64,000 nucleotides of DNA, from NCBI GenBank assembly GCA_003254905.1, contig QANU01105760.1, forward strand, positions 1 through 64,000, given 5' to 3'. The translations under genes were made by a program, and so were the position numbers. Source of the DNA: Nissolia schottii (taxonomy: Eukaryota > Streptophyta > Magnoliopsida > Fabales > Fabaceae). Below, in pieces: positions 44,726 to 54,887 of the stretch; the stretch's first letter is position 1, and each line of letters starts with the position of its first letter. The notes beneath the pieces were generated by a model. It did no database searches, was not told where the DNA came from, and saw only the letters and a list, made by a program, of their open reading frames with translations.

Positions 44726-46441
44726 GATGGATCTTTACTTTCTCAAAACTGTGCAATCGCTCTACAGTGGAAGCCAAATATATTAATGCATAGGACAGGT
44801 GAAATGGCCATTTACATAACTTGATTCAATGACCAAAAGTTCAAAACAATGCACACCCAAGTGCCTATTGCATTCCCAGTAGCATGAGGATCAGATGATA
44901 ATTCTAAGCGATTGCACAAGGAAATCCAAAGTTATTGTTTGGCGTGTTTGGTTGCGGGGTAAAAATGAGGGAAGAATTATAAGAATATCTTTAGTTCACA
45001 AGAATGTTCTTTTAATTCAAAGAATTCTAAGTTATTGAAAGTTGACTCCATTTGCATTAAAATGCTCTGACCCTTGCAAAGAAAATTTATTCAAGGGAAA
45101 GTAAGGAAACTGAAATTAGATATGCAATTAATGATGTGTGGATCGAACTGAAGCCAAGTTTAAGCTTAAATAATGTTATTTGTATTTATTAAAAGTGAAT
45201 ATCGAGAGTGACCACCATAGAGACATATTCACCCTATCCATCCACGGCCACAAAAGGTGTTGTGTCTTTCTTTTCACGATATCCACTTAATGTCTACTTT
45301 TAATATATAGATAACGATAGCTTAGAAGCGCAAAAGAACTACTAAAGTCAACGAAATAAAATTTGAGATTTTTAATTTATCAAACACTTGCTTTAACCAA
45401 ATTCACCCTCCATTAAAAAAGAAAGTTTTGGTTGATAAAAATCTTTAAAATGGTGAAAGGACAAAACGATTAATATGTGAATGAAAGTCTTTTACCTTCT
45501 GGAATATACGAGGTAGCAAAAGTTGAAAAATCAGCTGGGGCCCTATGAAATCTGCGTAATACACAGCTTAATGATGCAGATTCTGCACTCGAGTCTATGG
45601 TTCTGCATATGAAAGAAAATGTGGGGGGTAGACATGGTGTAAATGGCAACAGGAAATGGATCGCAGAATCTGAACTCCCTATGATTACTGACAACATTGT
45701 TGTTGGTCCCTTGTTTTTAGTGGGTGTGTCAGTGTCAGTAAGGCTGTCTTTCGACAAATTCGAGGACATGCAAGTGTCTCATTTGTGGTTGCTTCAGTAC
45801 TTCTTCACTCACGGATTGGGAATATTCAATTGGTTAGTTAATTTAACGGTTCTAACAGTTTATGACAGAGTGGGACCATCCCTTTCTCTTGACCAATCAC
45901 AACCCTCCACTTCAATTTCCTCACTCATCCAACCTCCTAATATAACATCGTCTTAATTTTGGTTTCAAGTTGACAGTTGTATGAAAAATCATTTTTAAAT
46001 TGAAATTTACAAGTAGTCTAAAAGTTACCTAGTTTCTTAAGTTCAATATTTATTGCGATTGCTATTTATACTATACTAATTCGATGAAAAATTCTTAGCT
46101 AAAAACCAATTTTAATAATTTATTCCCAAGCACACACACAAAAATTGAATTCCGCAACCTTTGTTTAAGATATATTTATATGTGTGGGTCTCATTATCTT
46201 ATGTGTGTGCGCCTAGCAATGAGTTGTTAAAATTGTTCTACCTAGGCTAATCATGCTAGGCATTTACTTCATTTCTTTCTGAAAGAAAAATTCAAGGTTT
46301 TAGGCACAGGAATCTGTAAATGCTAGATTGTATAGTTCACTAGTAGTTCAGGAAACATTCACCATCATCTTCACCGTACAAGTGCACCATTTACTGAAGG
46401 TTCTTGCCAATCTTTTGAAGCTGTTGCCATTTGGCTGTCCA
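44726..46441. other. Intergenic region
   Basis: Holds the 5' flank of the methyltransferase gene and the 3' flank of the TRIP4-like gene. The ORF at 45597-45956 has no recognisable domain. No repeat boundary was found. Confidence 0.5.
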
Positions 46442-48964
46442 TCATAAAATGTTTGGTGTCACTGCTATATTATCATGCTGCACCCTCCCAGTAATCTCCA
46501 AGCACAAGCCGTTGCTTAGGCTTTTGTTTGATTGTCTATCTTTAGTAGAACTCTTAGTGAATCCAAGGTCCACAAAAACGGGCTGAATCTTGAGAGTTGG
46601 ATTTGGTTTAATACGGTTCACTTCCTTTTCTCCCGGGGCACGCAATATTCTGTTGTCAGACTGTAGGTCTGAAGCTTCATCTTCATTCAGAAGGACCTGT
46701 ATAAACAGACAGCATAAGATTCTCTTTGCTGTAAACAAGCCTACTAACATTGCTATATAATATAAGGAACAACAATGGAAAAAAGGGTGAAGAAGAAAAA
46801 TGCTACTCATACTTTCAAGTTTAGGTTAAATTAGGTACAGATCACTATAGTTAATTAATAGCATATACCCCTAAATGACATTGTCTTGCCACCTTCAAGC
46901 CTTCCATTCAGAAATAATAATAATAAATCCAAATATGTGAAAACAAAGGAAAAAACCAAGATTACTTGAAATACATCTATAGATAGCAGGCAAGGAAAGA
47001 ATCACACAGTAAAAGATACTTGTTTCCAATCCTACTAATGGGATAATTCATGTCATACTGCAGCAAATCCAACTAGTAACTTTAAGCAGGAATGTATAGC
47101 AAGAATGCAAACCTTGCGACCAACTAGATCAAAAGTCACAACAACTTTATTCCGTTTGGCTCGCTCGGCTTCTTCCATCTCCTCTTGTTTCTTCTTCAAC
47201 AGTTCTTTTTCCTGAAGAAAGAAGACAAAATTGAATGACAGCCGAAAGTGTCATACAATGGTATCAGACTATCGTACGTAAACTTTAATACAAGTTGCAT
47301 ACAAACTACAATACCTCCTTTGACAACCAACTGTTCCCATCAATCTCATAGTAATCACTTTGATCATCAATAACTGTAGTCCGAGCAGCAGAGTTTCGAT
47401 CATATTCGACAAGCCTCTTTGCATAAGCTTCAGCAGCAGCTTCAGTATCTGACAAGACAGGCAATGTTTCTTCCAGACCAGCATATGAGCTGTCTTCTCT
47501 CAACACAAGCGCACCACAGAAATGGCAAGGCCCTTCTCCTTCTTGTTCACAGACTATTTTGCCACACGATAAGCAATTGCTGACCAGCCCGTGTCGACGT
47601 GCTTGACAAGAACATGGTCTTCCTTGCTGGAACACAATTGACCCTTTGGCCGCCTCTGCAAGTGAAACAGCTTTCCCAGCTTTCTTCTTTTTGGAATTCA
47701 CTTGGTTTCCTTTTTGTGATGCCCTTGATTCACTGCTTGAAGTTGGAACCCTATTTTCCTGATTGCTGGTAACTGCATTCTTGGTTGGTTCTGCATAATT
47801 ACTGTGGACTGTCACTGCTTTTGGTGCTCTCGATGATTTCTTAGTTCCACTTCCAGATGCCTCAACTGAAGGGGGTTTGACATAGGCATGTAATTTGGTA
47901 GTTGGTACATCTGACTTGGTGGTGAGTTCTGAGTGACCTCTGCGTCGTAAATATTCTTCAATCACAGACTTCCCTGCTTCCTGACCAATTATATTCTACA
48001 AAGGAAAATAAAGATATTGTAAAATCGCCTACTAAAGAAAGACATTGTAAAATTCCATTCACCAAAATAACACAGAGCCTATTGCAAGTTCCACAACCAT
48101 AATTCATTCAATCATTCCTTATTAACATGTATGCATGGTAACAATGTTCAAACAATTCATCCTCAAAGTTAAGTATGTCCTTCTAAATCGATGATTGATT
48201 TACTAATAATCTACGTGAAAGCCTTATGTCTTAGGTTATCAATGAGCTAAATGTTTGTGATTTTAATTTGTATTAGCTCGCGTTGAGCTAAACAGCAGAT
48301 GCTACCAGGACATGATGAATTATGTAGGCACGGTCTGGATTTTGACCCCGGAAGAAAACTGACATAAGAGGTTCTATAATTGAAAAAGTCTCATGTCTGG
48401 GGTTTCCAATAGATGAAAAAGCGCTCCTGAATCTGACTTGTACAGGCCAAATTATGAGCTAAACCACGATGGTTGACAACAAGGTTATGGATATTGCATC
48501 ACAAGTCCTTGTAATAATCAAAATTGTACATAATCAATGCCCTACTTTATTCGCCTAGTTTTGATTTCCACCAAAAAGAAAACATCCGAGTGACCCACGA
48601 ATTAGTATCTAATACTTGTGCAGGTTCTCAAACCCTAGAGGTCTCTCTGCGGTCACTTGTAGAACGAACTTCGAATTGTAATCACGCAAGTCACGCAAAA
48701 ACCCCAAATTTGCATACATCAAATTCGTCATTAAAGCAAATCCATATCCTGCTGAAAAGAAAATTAAGGAAAAAGTAAAATACACAGAGAGAAGAGAAAG
48801 GAAAGAGAGGTTACGTCAAGATACTCCTTGGCATCTCGCGGTTCAGCAAGGTCGCAGTAAGAAACAAGCCCTTTTATGATCTCTTCGTCCAACCCCAACC
48901 CCGTCTCTACCTTCGAGCACAGCTCCACCAGCGCCTTCTCCAGCCACTCCCGCGCCGATTCCAT
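46442..48964 (-). CDS. TRIP4/ASC-1-like zinc-finger protein (activating signal cointegrator 1)
   Basis: Four exons (48964-48815, 47995-47315, 47211-47113, 46696-46442) join in phase into 394 residues. The N-terminal 70 residues (MESAREWLEKALVELCSKVE, ..IIGQEAGKSVIEEYLRRRG) form a conserved helical module. The C2HC5-type zinc finger spans about residues 178-211, with Cys at 178, 180, 191, 194, 199, 207 and 210 and His185 (CSCQARRHGLVSNCLSCGKI...CHFCG). A charged helix (exon 3, EKELLKKKQEEMEEAERAKR) and a tail with RILRAPGEKEVNRIKPNP follow. In animals TRIP4 is the core of the ASC-1 complex (transcription co-activation, ribosome quality control). The animal protein has a C-terminal ASCH domain that is not present here, as in other plant homologues as far as I recall. 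The start is the first ATG after a CT-rich leader, shared divergently with the PPR gene. Confidence 0.9.
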
Positions 48965-49141
48965 CTCTCTCTCTCTCTCTCTCGCTACATACTTCGCGGA
49001 TCCAAAATCGTTTATATATAAGCGCGGCTATGATCTTGCCACGTGGACAACCACGCACCCCACCCAGTCATGACGTGGCAATCACCCTCGGAATTTCATC
49101 TTCTGCAAATTTCTAGGGTTCTTCTTCATCTTTTTCTTCTG
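48965..49141. promoter_or_regulatory. Compact bidirectional promoter region (TRIP4-like / PPR)
   Basis: Only 177 bp separate the start codons of two divergent genes. It contains a (CT)n run at 48965-48983, which is GA-rich in the TRIP4 leader, and a palindromic TATA-like TTTATATATAA at about 49010-49020 that could serve either strand. The upstream 33 codons of the open PPR frame (from 49043) overlap this region and are probably untranslated. Confidence 0.6.
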
Positions 49142-51478
49142 ATGAGTCGCGCTCTGCTTCCCAAGCACGTCACCGCGGTGGTGAACACCCAAAAGGACCC
49201 TCTGAAAGCGCTGGAGATGTTCAACTCGGCGAAGGCCGAGGAAGGCTTCAAGCACACCCTTTCCACCTACAAGTGCATGGTGCAGAAGCTGGGCCTCCAC
49301 GGAGAGTTCGAGAAGATGGAGAGCCTTCTCTCGGAGATGCGATTGAACCTCGACAACGCCGCTCTGGAAGGCGCGTACGTGGAGGCAATGCGGAGCTACG
49401 GGAGGAGAGGGAAGGTTCTGGAAGCCGTGGACACGTTCGAGCGCATGGACCTCTTCAACTGCGACCCTTCGGTTCACTCCTACAACGCCATCATGAACAT
49501 CCTCGTGGAGCACGGGTACTTCCACCAGGCGCACAAGGTTTACATGAGGATGAGGGATAGAGGGGTGTGTTCCGATGTGTGCACCTACACCGTAAGGATC
49601 AAGTCCTTCTGTAGGACTAAAAGGCCCCACGCTGCTCTCAGGCTCCTGAAGAACATGCATTCCATGGGGTGCGACTCCAATGCTGTTGCGTATTGCTCTG
49701 TCGTGGAAGGGTTCTATGAATGTGAATCTTTTGTTGAGGCGCGCGAGGTGTTCGATGAAATGCTTGTGAGGGGTTTGTGTCCTGATGTCGCCACTTTTAA
49801 CAAGCTCGTGCACAGGCTTTGTAAGAAGGGTCAGGTTGGGGAGAGTGAGAGGGTTCTTGACAAGGTTTTGAAGAGAGGGGTTTCGCCCAACTTGTTCACG
49901 TTCAATATATTCATACAGGGGCTTTGTAATGGAGGTGCTCTTGATGGGGCTGTTAGGTTGCTCGGCGGTGCGTCCAGGGAAGGTTTGAGCCCTGATGTTG
50001 TCACCTATAACACGTTGATTTGTGGGCTGTGTCGGAATTCTCGGGTTGTGGAAGCTGAGGGGTACTTGCATAAGATGGTTAATGGTGGGTTTGAGCCTGA
50101 TGGTTTCACCTATAATAGTATCATTGATGGGTACTGCAAGGCCGGGATGGTACAGGATGCTAATAGGATCCTGAAGGATGCAGTTTTTAAGGGATTCCAG
50201 CCTGATGAGTTTACTTATTGTTCCTTGATAAATGGGTTGTGCAAGGATGGTGATCCTGATCATGCCATGGCCGTCTTTAGGGAGGGAATTGGGAAGGGTT
50301 TGAGGCCAAGCATTGTTGTTTACAATACCCTGATTAAAGGGTTGTCTCAGCAGGGTCTGATTTTGCCGGCTTTGCAGTTGATGAATGAGATGGCAAAGAA
50401 TGGCTGCAACCCCAACATGTGGACTTATAATTTAGTCATAAATGGCCTGTGCAAGATGGGTTGTGTATCTGATGCCAGTGATCTTGTCAACGACTCTATT
50501 GCCAATGGGTGCCTCCCGGACATTTTTACCTTTAATACTTTGATTGATGGCTACTGTAAACAGTTGAAGCTACACAGTGCAGTTGAGCTGGTAAATACAA
50601 TGTGGAGCCAAGGTGTGAGTCCTGATGTTATCACATACAACACTTTGTTGAATGGGCTCTGCAAGGCGTCAAAGACTGACGAAGTAATGGAGATTTTCAA
50701 GGCAATGGCAGAGAAGGGATGCGCTCCAAACATAATTACATACAACATTATCATAGAGAGCCTTTGCAAAAATATGAAAGTAAATGAAGCTGTAGATTTG
50801 CTTGGGGAAATGAAAAGCAAGGGTTTGACCCCTGATGTGGTTAGTTTAGGTACATTGATCACTGGGTTCTGTAAGACTGGGGATCTTGATGGTGCTTACC
50901 GGTTATTTAGAAGGATGGAAAACCTATATAGTGTTTTTCATACAACAGCAACATATAACATCATAATTAGTGCATTTTCTGAGCAGCTCAATATGGATAT
51001 GGCAGTAAAGCTCTTTTCTGAGATGAAGCAAAATGGCTGTGACCCAGACAGCTATACTTATCGGGTCATGATTGATGGCTTTTGCAAAACGGGAAATGTT
51101 ACTGACGGATACGATCTTCTGTTGGAAAATATTGAAAAGGGGTTTATTCCGTCACTAACATCATTGGGACGGGTTTTAAATTGTCTTTGCGTGGAGCACA
51201 AGGTACACGAAGCAGTTGGTATCATCCACCTTATGATAAGAAAGGGCATTGTCCCGGATATTGTAAATACAATCTTTGAAGCTGATAAAAAGGTGATAGC
51301 AGCACCCAAGATTGTGGTAGAAGATTTGTTGAAGAAAGGTCACATAACTTACCATGCCTATGAGCTACTATATGATGGCATTAGAGACAAAAAGATACTT
51401 AGGAAAACACTCCCAACTGCGAAATATCATCATCGTCGTCATCATCATCGAGGGGCCAGGTCAGCAGCTGTTGTTTAA
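49142..51478 (+). CDS. P-class pentatricopeptide repeat protein, At1g74580-like
   Basis: One exon, 778 residues from ATG 49142 (MSRALLPKHVTAVVNTQKDP). The frame is open back to 49043, but the family start resembles M-x-R-x-LLPKHV, so the inner ATG is preferred. About 18-19 tandem 35-residue PPR motifs cover residues 40-720, with repeated signatures such as DVVTYNTLICGLCRNSRVVE and DIFTFNTLIDGYCKQLKLHS. There are no L or S variants and no E/DYW tail, so it is P class. Such proteins bind organelle RNA through two specificity residues per repeat and stabilise or process it, usually in mitochondria. The C-terminus ends in a His/Arg-rich stretch (YHHRRHHHRGARSAAVV) that may be lineage-specific. 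No intron or lesion. The RNA target is unknown. Confidence 0.92.
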   Translation: MSRALLPKHVTAVVNTQKDPLKALEMFNSAKAEEGFKHTLSTYKCMVQKLGLHGEFEKMESLLSEMRLNLDNAALEGAYVEAMRSYGRRGKVLEAVDTFERMDLFNCDPSVHSYNAIMNILVEHGYFHQAHKVYMRMRDRGVCSDVCTYTVRIKSFCRTKRPHAALRLLKNMHSMGCDSNAVAYCSVVEGFYECESFVEAREVFDEMLVRGLCPDVATFNKLVHRLCKKGQVGESERVLDKVLKRGVSPNLFTFNIFIQGLCNGGALDGAVRLLGGASREGLSPDVVTYNTLICGLCRNSRVVEAEGYLHKMVNGGFEPDGFTYNSIIDGYCKAGMVQDANRILKDAVFKGFQPDEFTYCSLINGLCKDGDPDHAMAVFREGIGKGLRPSIVVYNTLIKGLSQQGLILPALQLMNEMAKNGCNPNMWTYNLVINGLCKMGCVSDASDLVNDSIANGCLPDIFTFNTLIDGYCKQLKLHSAVELVNTMWSQGVSPDVITYNTLLNGLCKASKTDEVMEIFKAMAEKGCAPNIITYNIIIESLCKNMKVNEAVDLLGEMKSKGLTPDVVSLGTLITGFCKTGDLDGAYRLFRRMENLYSVFHTTATYNIIISAFSEQLNMDMAVKLFSEMKQNGCDPDSYTYRVMIDGFCKTGNVTDGYDLLLENIEKGFIPSLTSLGRVLNCLCVEHKVHEAVGIIHLMIRKGIVPDIVNTIFEADKKVIAAPKIVVEDLLKKGHITYHAYELLYDGIRDKKILRKTLPTAKYHHRRHHHRGARSAAVV

Positions 51479-52168
51479 GAAACTGAAGCCATGACCTATC
51501 TGCTTTGATTTATGGACCATAAATAAATAAAGGAGATATAAAGAGGAACAGAACTGTCAAGGAACCTAGACATGATTACACTATGATAAGAACATCACTA
51601 ACCTCTATCATTCTCGCACTCTCCTTACCAGATTTGAATACTCTAAAGCGCGATATCTCGCATTAGAAGATAAAGTGAAGAATGTTACCTATTTATAAGT
51701 TATTGATCTAATAGTGAAATTTCTCGCTTTAGAGGATTCTTGAAGTTGTTGGAAGGAACATCAAGAGTATGATGTGTGTTGCTTCTAACTCCCCTAACAA
51801 GCCACGTAATAAACAATTTTGACCATCACTTTGTGTGACAATGTTTTTTCTTTAATAATTATATTAATTGCAATGATGTTTGAACTTGATACCTCGTACA
51901 TTCTCCCTAGACCCTTTCCCACTACACCAATCTTAGGGGCTTCTTTGTGTGGCAATTTGTAGGAAGAAAATTTTTTCTTCCCTTTCTTTTGTAATATTAC
52001 TCAAGAAATAAAATAAAAACAATATTTAAATTTTTAATAACAAAATTATTTAATGTGAAGTGTTCTTAACACACAATATTTCATCAAAATCTGCACCTGA
52101 CTGCATCATTTATGTCAATTATATAAGCTGTTGTTTCTTCCCTCTGTTAACAGAGGAATGAAGAACTG
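51479..52168. other. Intergenic region between the two PPR genes
   Basis: Same-strand spacer of 690 bp holding the terminator side of the first gene and the promoter side of the second. No distinct element recognised. Confidence 0.5.
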
Positions 52169-54100
52169 ATGAACAGCATCGAACAGCGATGGATTTCATT
52201 GCTGAGCAAGTGCAGCAACCTCAAACCCACCAAGCAAGTCCACGCCCAAATCTACACAACCGGCCTTCACGGCGACCCCATTGTCTTCGGGAAGCTCCTC
52301 CTCCACTGCGCCGTTTCCATCTCCGACGCCCTCAGCTACGCTCGCCGCCTCTTCCGCCACTTCCCCAACCCCGACACCTTCATGCATAACACTCTCATTC
52401 GCGCGCTTGCGCTCTCCGAATCCCCTCAAAATTCTCTTCACCCCTTCATCCAAATGTGCCGCCAAAAGACCCTTCTCCCGGATAGCTTCTCTTTCGCCTT
52501 TGCGCTCAAAGGGGTCGCTAACTGCGCGCACCTCAGAGCTGGCGTTCAGTTGCACTGTCAAGCCTTGTGCCATGGCTTCAATACCCATGTTTTTGTTGGG
52601 ACAACCTTGATCAGCATGTACGCGGAATGCGGGGATTCTGAGTGTGCAAGACAGGTGTTTGAGGAAATGCCTGAACCAAACGTTGTCACGTGGAACGCTG
52701 TTGTCACCGCGTGTTTTAGGTGTGGGGATGTTGGGGGTGCATTAGATGTGTTTGAACGGATGCCCATTAGGAATTTGACCTCTTGGAATGTGGTGCTTGC
52801 TGGTTGCGCCAAAGCAGGTGAGCTTGAGTTGGGAAGAAAAGTTTTTTCTGAGATGCACCTGAAGGATGATGTATCTTGGAGCACTATGATTGCTGGGTTT
52901 GCTCACAGCGGTTGTTTTGACGAGGCTTTTGGGTTTTTCAGGGAGTTGCTGCGCGAGGGCATCAGGCCAAATGAGGTGAGCCTTACTGGGGTGTTGTCTG
53001 CTTGTGCACAAGCCGGGGCATTTGAGTTTGGGAAGATTTTACATGGGTTTATGGAGAAATCTTGGTTTCTTCATATTGTTTCGGTGAATAATGCTCTGAT
53101 AGATACCTACTCGAAGTGTGGGAATGTGGCAATGGCTAGGTTGGTGTTTCAGAATGTGCCAGTGGCAAGGAGCGTTGTGACTTGGACGTCAATGATAGCA
53201 GGCTTTGCAATGCATGGTCATGGAGAAGAGGCAATAAAGCTTTTTCATGAGATGGAAGAGTGTGGAGTTAGGCCGGATGGTATTACGTTCATCTCTCTGC
53301 TATATGCTTGTAGTCATAGTGGCTTGGTTGAACAGGGGTGTACTTATTTTTCTATGATGAAGAGTGTGTATGGTATTGAACCTGCTATTGAGCATTATGG
53401 TTGTATGGTTGATCTGTATGGTCGAGCTGCTAGGTTGCAAAAGGCCTATGAATTTGTATGTCAAATGCCAATTTCACCAAACGCAATCATTTGGAGGACT
53501 CTCCTAGGGGCTTGCAGCATTCATGGTAATATTGAACTGGCAGAGCTTGTGAAAGCAAGGCTTGCTGAAATGGATCCAAACAACTCCGGTGACCATGTAT
53601 TACTCTCAAATGTTTATGCCGTTGCTGGGAAATGGAAGGATGTTGCCAGCATAAGAAGAATGATGACTGAACGGAGCATTAAAAAAACACCTGGTTGGAG
53701 CATGATTGAAATTGACAAAGTCATTTATGGTTTTGTGGCAGGTGAAAAGCCTAACGAGGTTACAGAAGAGGCTCATGGTAAACTGAGGGAAATCATGCTG
53801 AGACTCAGAGCAGAAGTAGGTTATGCGCCACAAGTAAGGAGTGTCTTGCACGATATTGAAGAGGAAGAAAAAGAATATTCAGTGTCTAAGCACAGTGAGA
53901 AGCTTGCTGCAGCTTTTGGAATAGCAAAACTTCCTAAGGGAAGGGTTTTAAGAATAGTGAAGAACCTGAGGGTTTGTGGGGACTGCCATACTGTCATGAA
54001 GCTGATTTCTAAAGTTTATCAAGTAGAAATCATTGTTAGAGATAGAAGCCGCTTCCACTCGTTCAAAGATGGTTTCTGTTCTTGCAGAGATTACTGGTGA
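52169..54100 (+). CDS. PLS-class PPR protein with E and DYW domains (RNA editing factor type)
   Basis: One exon, 643 residues ([20 protein letters not shown]...GFCSCRDYW). PLS-type repeats run from about residue 50 to 450 (for example [40 protein letters not shown]). They are followed by the E/E+ region ([46 protein letters not shown]) and a DYW deaminase-like domain at about 540-643. The cytidine-deaminase signature is present: HSE at 575-577 (with the catalytic Glu) and CGDC at 603-606, plus the terminal CSCRDYW zinc site. Such proteins direct C-to-U editing of specific organelle transcripts. A plastid or mitochondrial location is likely but the N-terminus is short. It is probably the orthologue of At1g74630 by position. 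The editing site is unknown. Confidence 0.92.
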   Translation: MNSIEQRWISLLSKCSNLKPTKQVHAQIYTTGLHGDPIVFGKLLLHCAVSISDALSYARRLFRHFPNPDTFMHNTLIRALALSESPQNSLHPFIQMCRQKTLLPDSFSFAFALKGVANCAHLRAGVQLHCQALCHGFNTHVFVGTTLISMYAECGDSECARQVFEEMPEPNVVTWNAVVTACFRCGDVGGALDVFERMPIRNLTSWNVVLAGCAKAGELELGRKVFSEMHLKDDVSWSTMIAGFAHSGCFDEAFGFFRELLREGIRPNEVSLTGVLSACAQAGAFEFGKILHGFMEKSWFLHIVSVNNALIDTYSKCGNVAMARLVFQNVPVARSVVTWTSMIAGFAMHGHGEEAIKLFHEMEECGVRPDGITFISLLYACSHSGLVEQGCTYFSMMKSVYGIEPAIEHYGCMVDLYGRAARLQKAYEFVCQMPISPNAIIWRTLLGACSIHGNIELAELVKARLAEMDPNNSGDHVLLSNVYAVAGKWKDVASIRRMMTERSIKKTPGWSMIEIDKVIYGFVAGEKPNEVTEEAHGKLREIMLRLRAEVGYAPQVRSVLHDIEEEEKEYSVSKHSEKLAAAFGIAKLPKGRVLRIVKNLRVCGDCHTVMKLISKVYQVEIIVRDRSRFHSFKDGFCSCRDYW

Positions 54101-54887
54101 TAGAGGTGATTGATCAAGTTGTTATCTTGATTGCTATAGTTTCATAAGGAAAAGGAAAATAAACAAGTATTGCCCGAATGCCAGATTTTCACCGACTGGA
54201 TGCTTCCGACATGACAAGGATTGACATTTATGATGGTGGTGGTTTGATAGTATGGCTCCCAGAGAAACATTTAGTTGCTGTGTCAGAGAGTTAATTAAAA
54301 ACAATTACAACGATGAGTATAGAGTATTTACAGAGCTACAATCTAAACGCTACAATTGATTGTCATCATCTACCAGTGTCCTCAGCCTTGTTCTGATCAT
54401 CCAGATCAAGAAAACTTACTTTCCAGGACTTCATACCATTTTCATTCATATTGTGTATGTAAACAATCTACTCAACTGATGGGATCGGGATAAATAATTA
54501 AAAGTCGATTTGAATGGCCTTCAAATAAAAATAAAAATAAAAAAGAATTTGGAGCTATAAGAGAGTCAATGTATTTTCTCACCAAGAATTTACACGTGTT
54601 AGATATGTTTTCTCACAAAAGAAAAATAAAAGTGGAAGAGGTTAAGTAACGTGGAATGAGCAGGATGGAAAGAAGGGTTTGGGGCCAAGTGATATTTCGA
54701 AAATAAAATGGGATAGTAAATGTAATATTGAAAGATGATGTGATGGTTGATAGATTTTCTACCCCGGGGACCAAAAAATCTCACCAATTGGTTCCTTCCT
54801 TCCTTTGGTCCTAAAGAGTTGTTAAAGCCTCCGTCTTGGACTCTAATTCTCTCTCTCTCTCTCTGTTCTGCATCCTCTAACTCTGCA
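54101..54887. other. Intergenic region, promoter side of the hydrolase-fold gene
   Basis: No gene recognised. A (CT)n leader at 54847-54865 precedes the ATG at 54888. Confidence 0.5.

Noticed and set aside
45597-45956. 119-residue ORF upstream of the PMT gene
   Set aside because: No recognisable domain, intergenic base composition, and an overlapping ORF on the other strand.
49082-50263. 393-residue minus-strand ORF
   Set aside because: Antisense shadow of the P-class PPR gene, whose repeats and codon use mark the plus strand as the coding strand.
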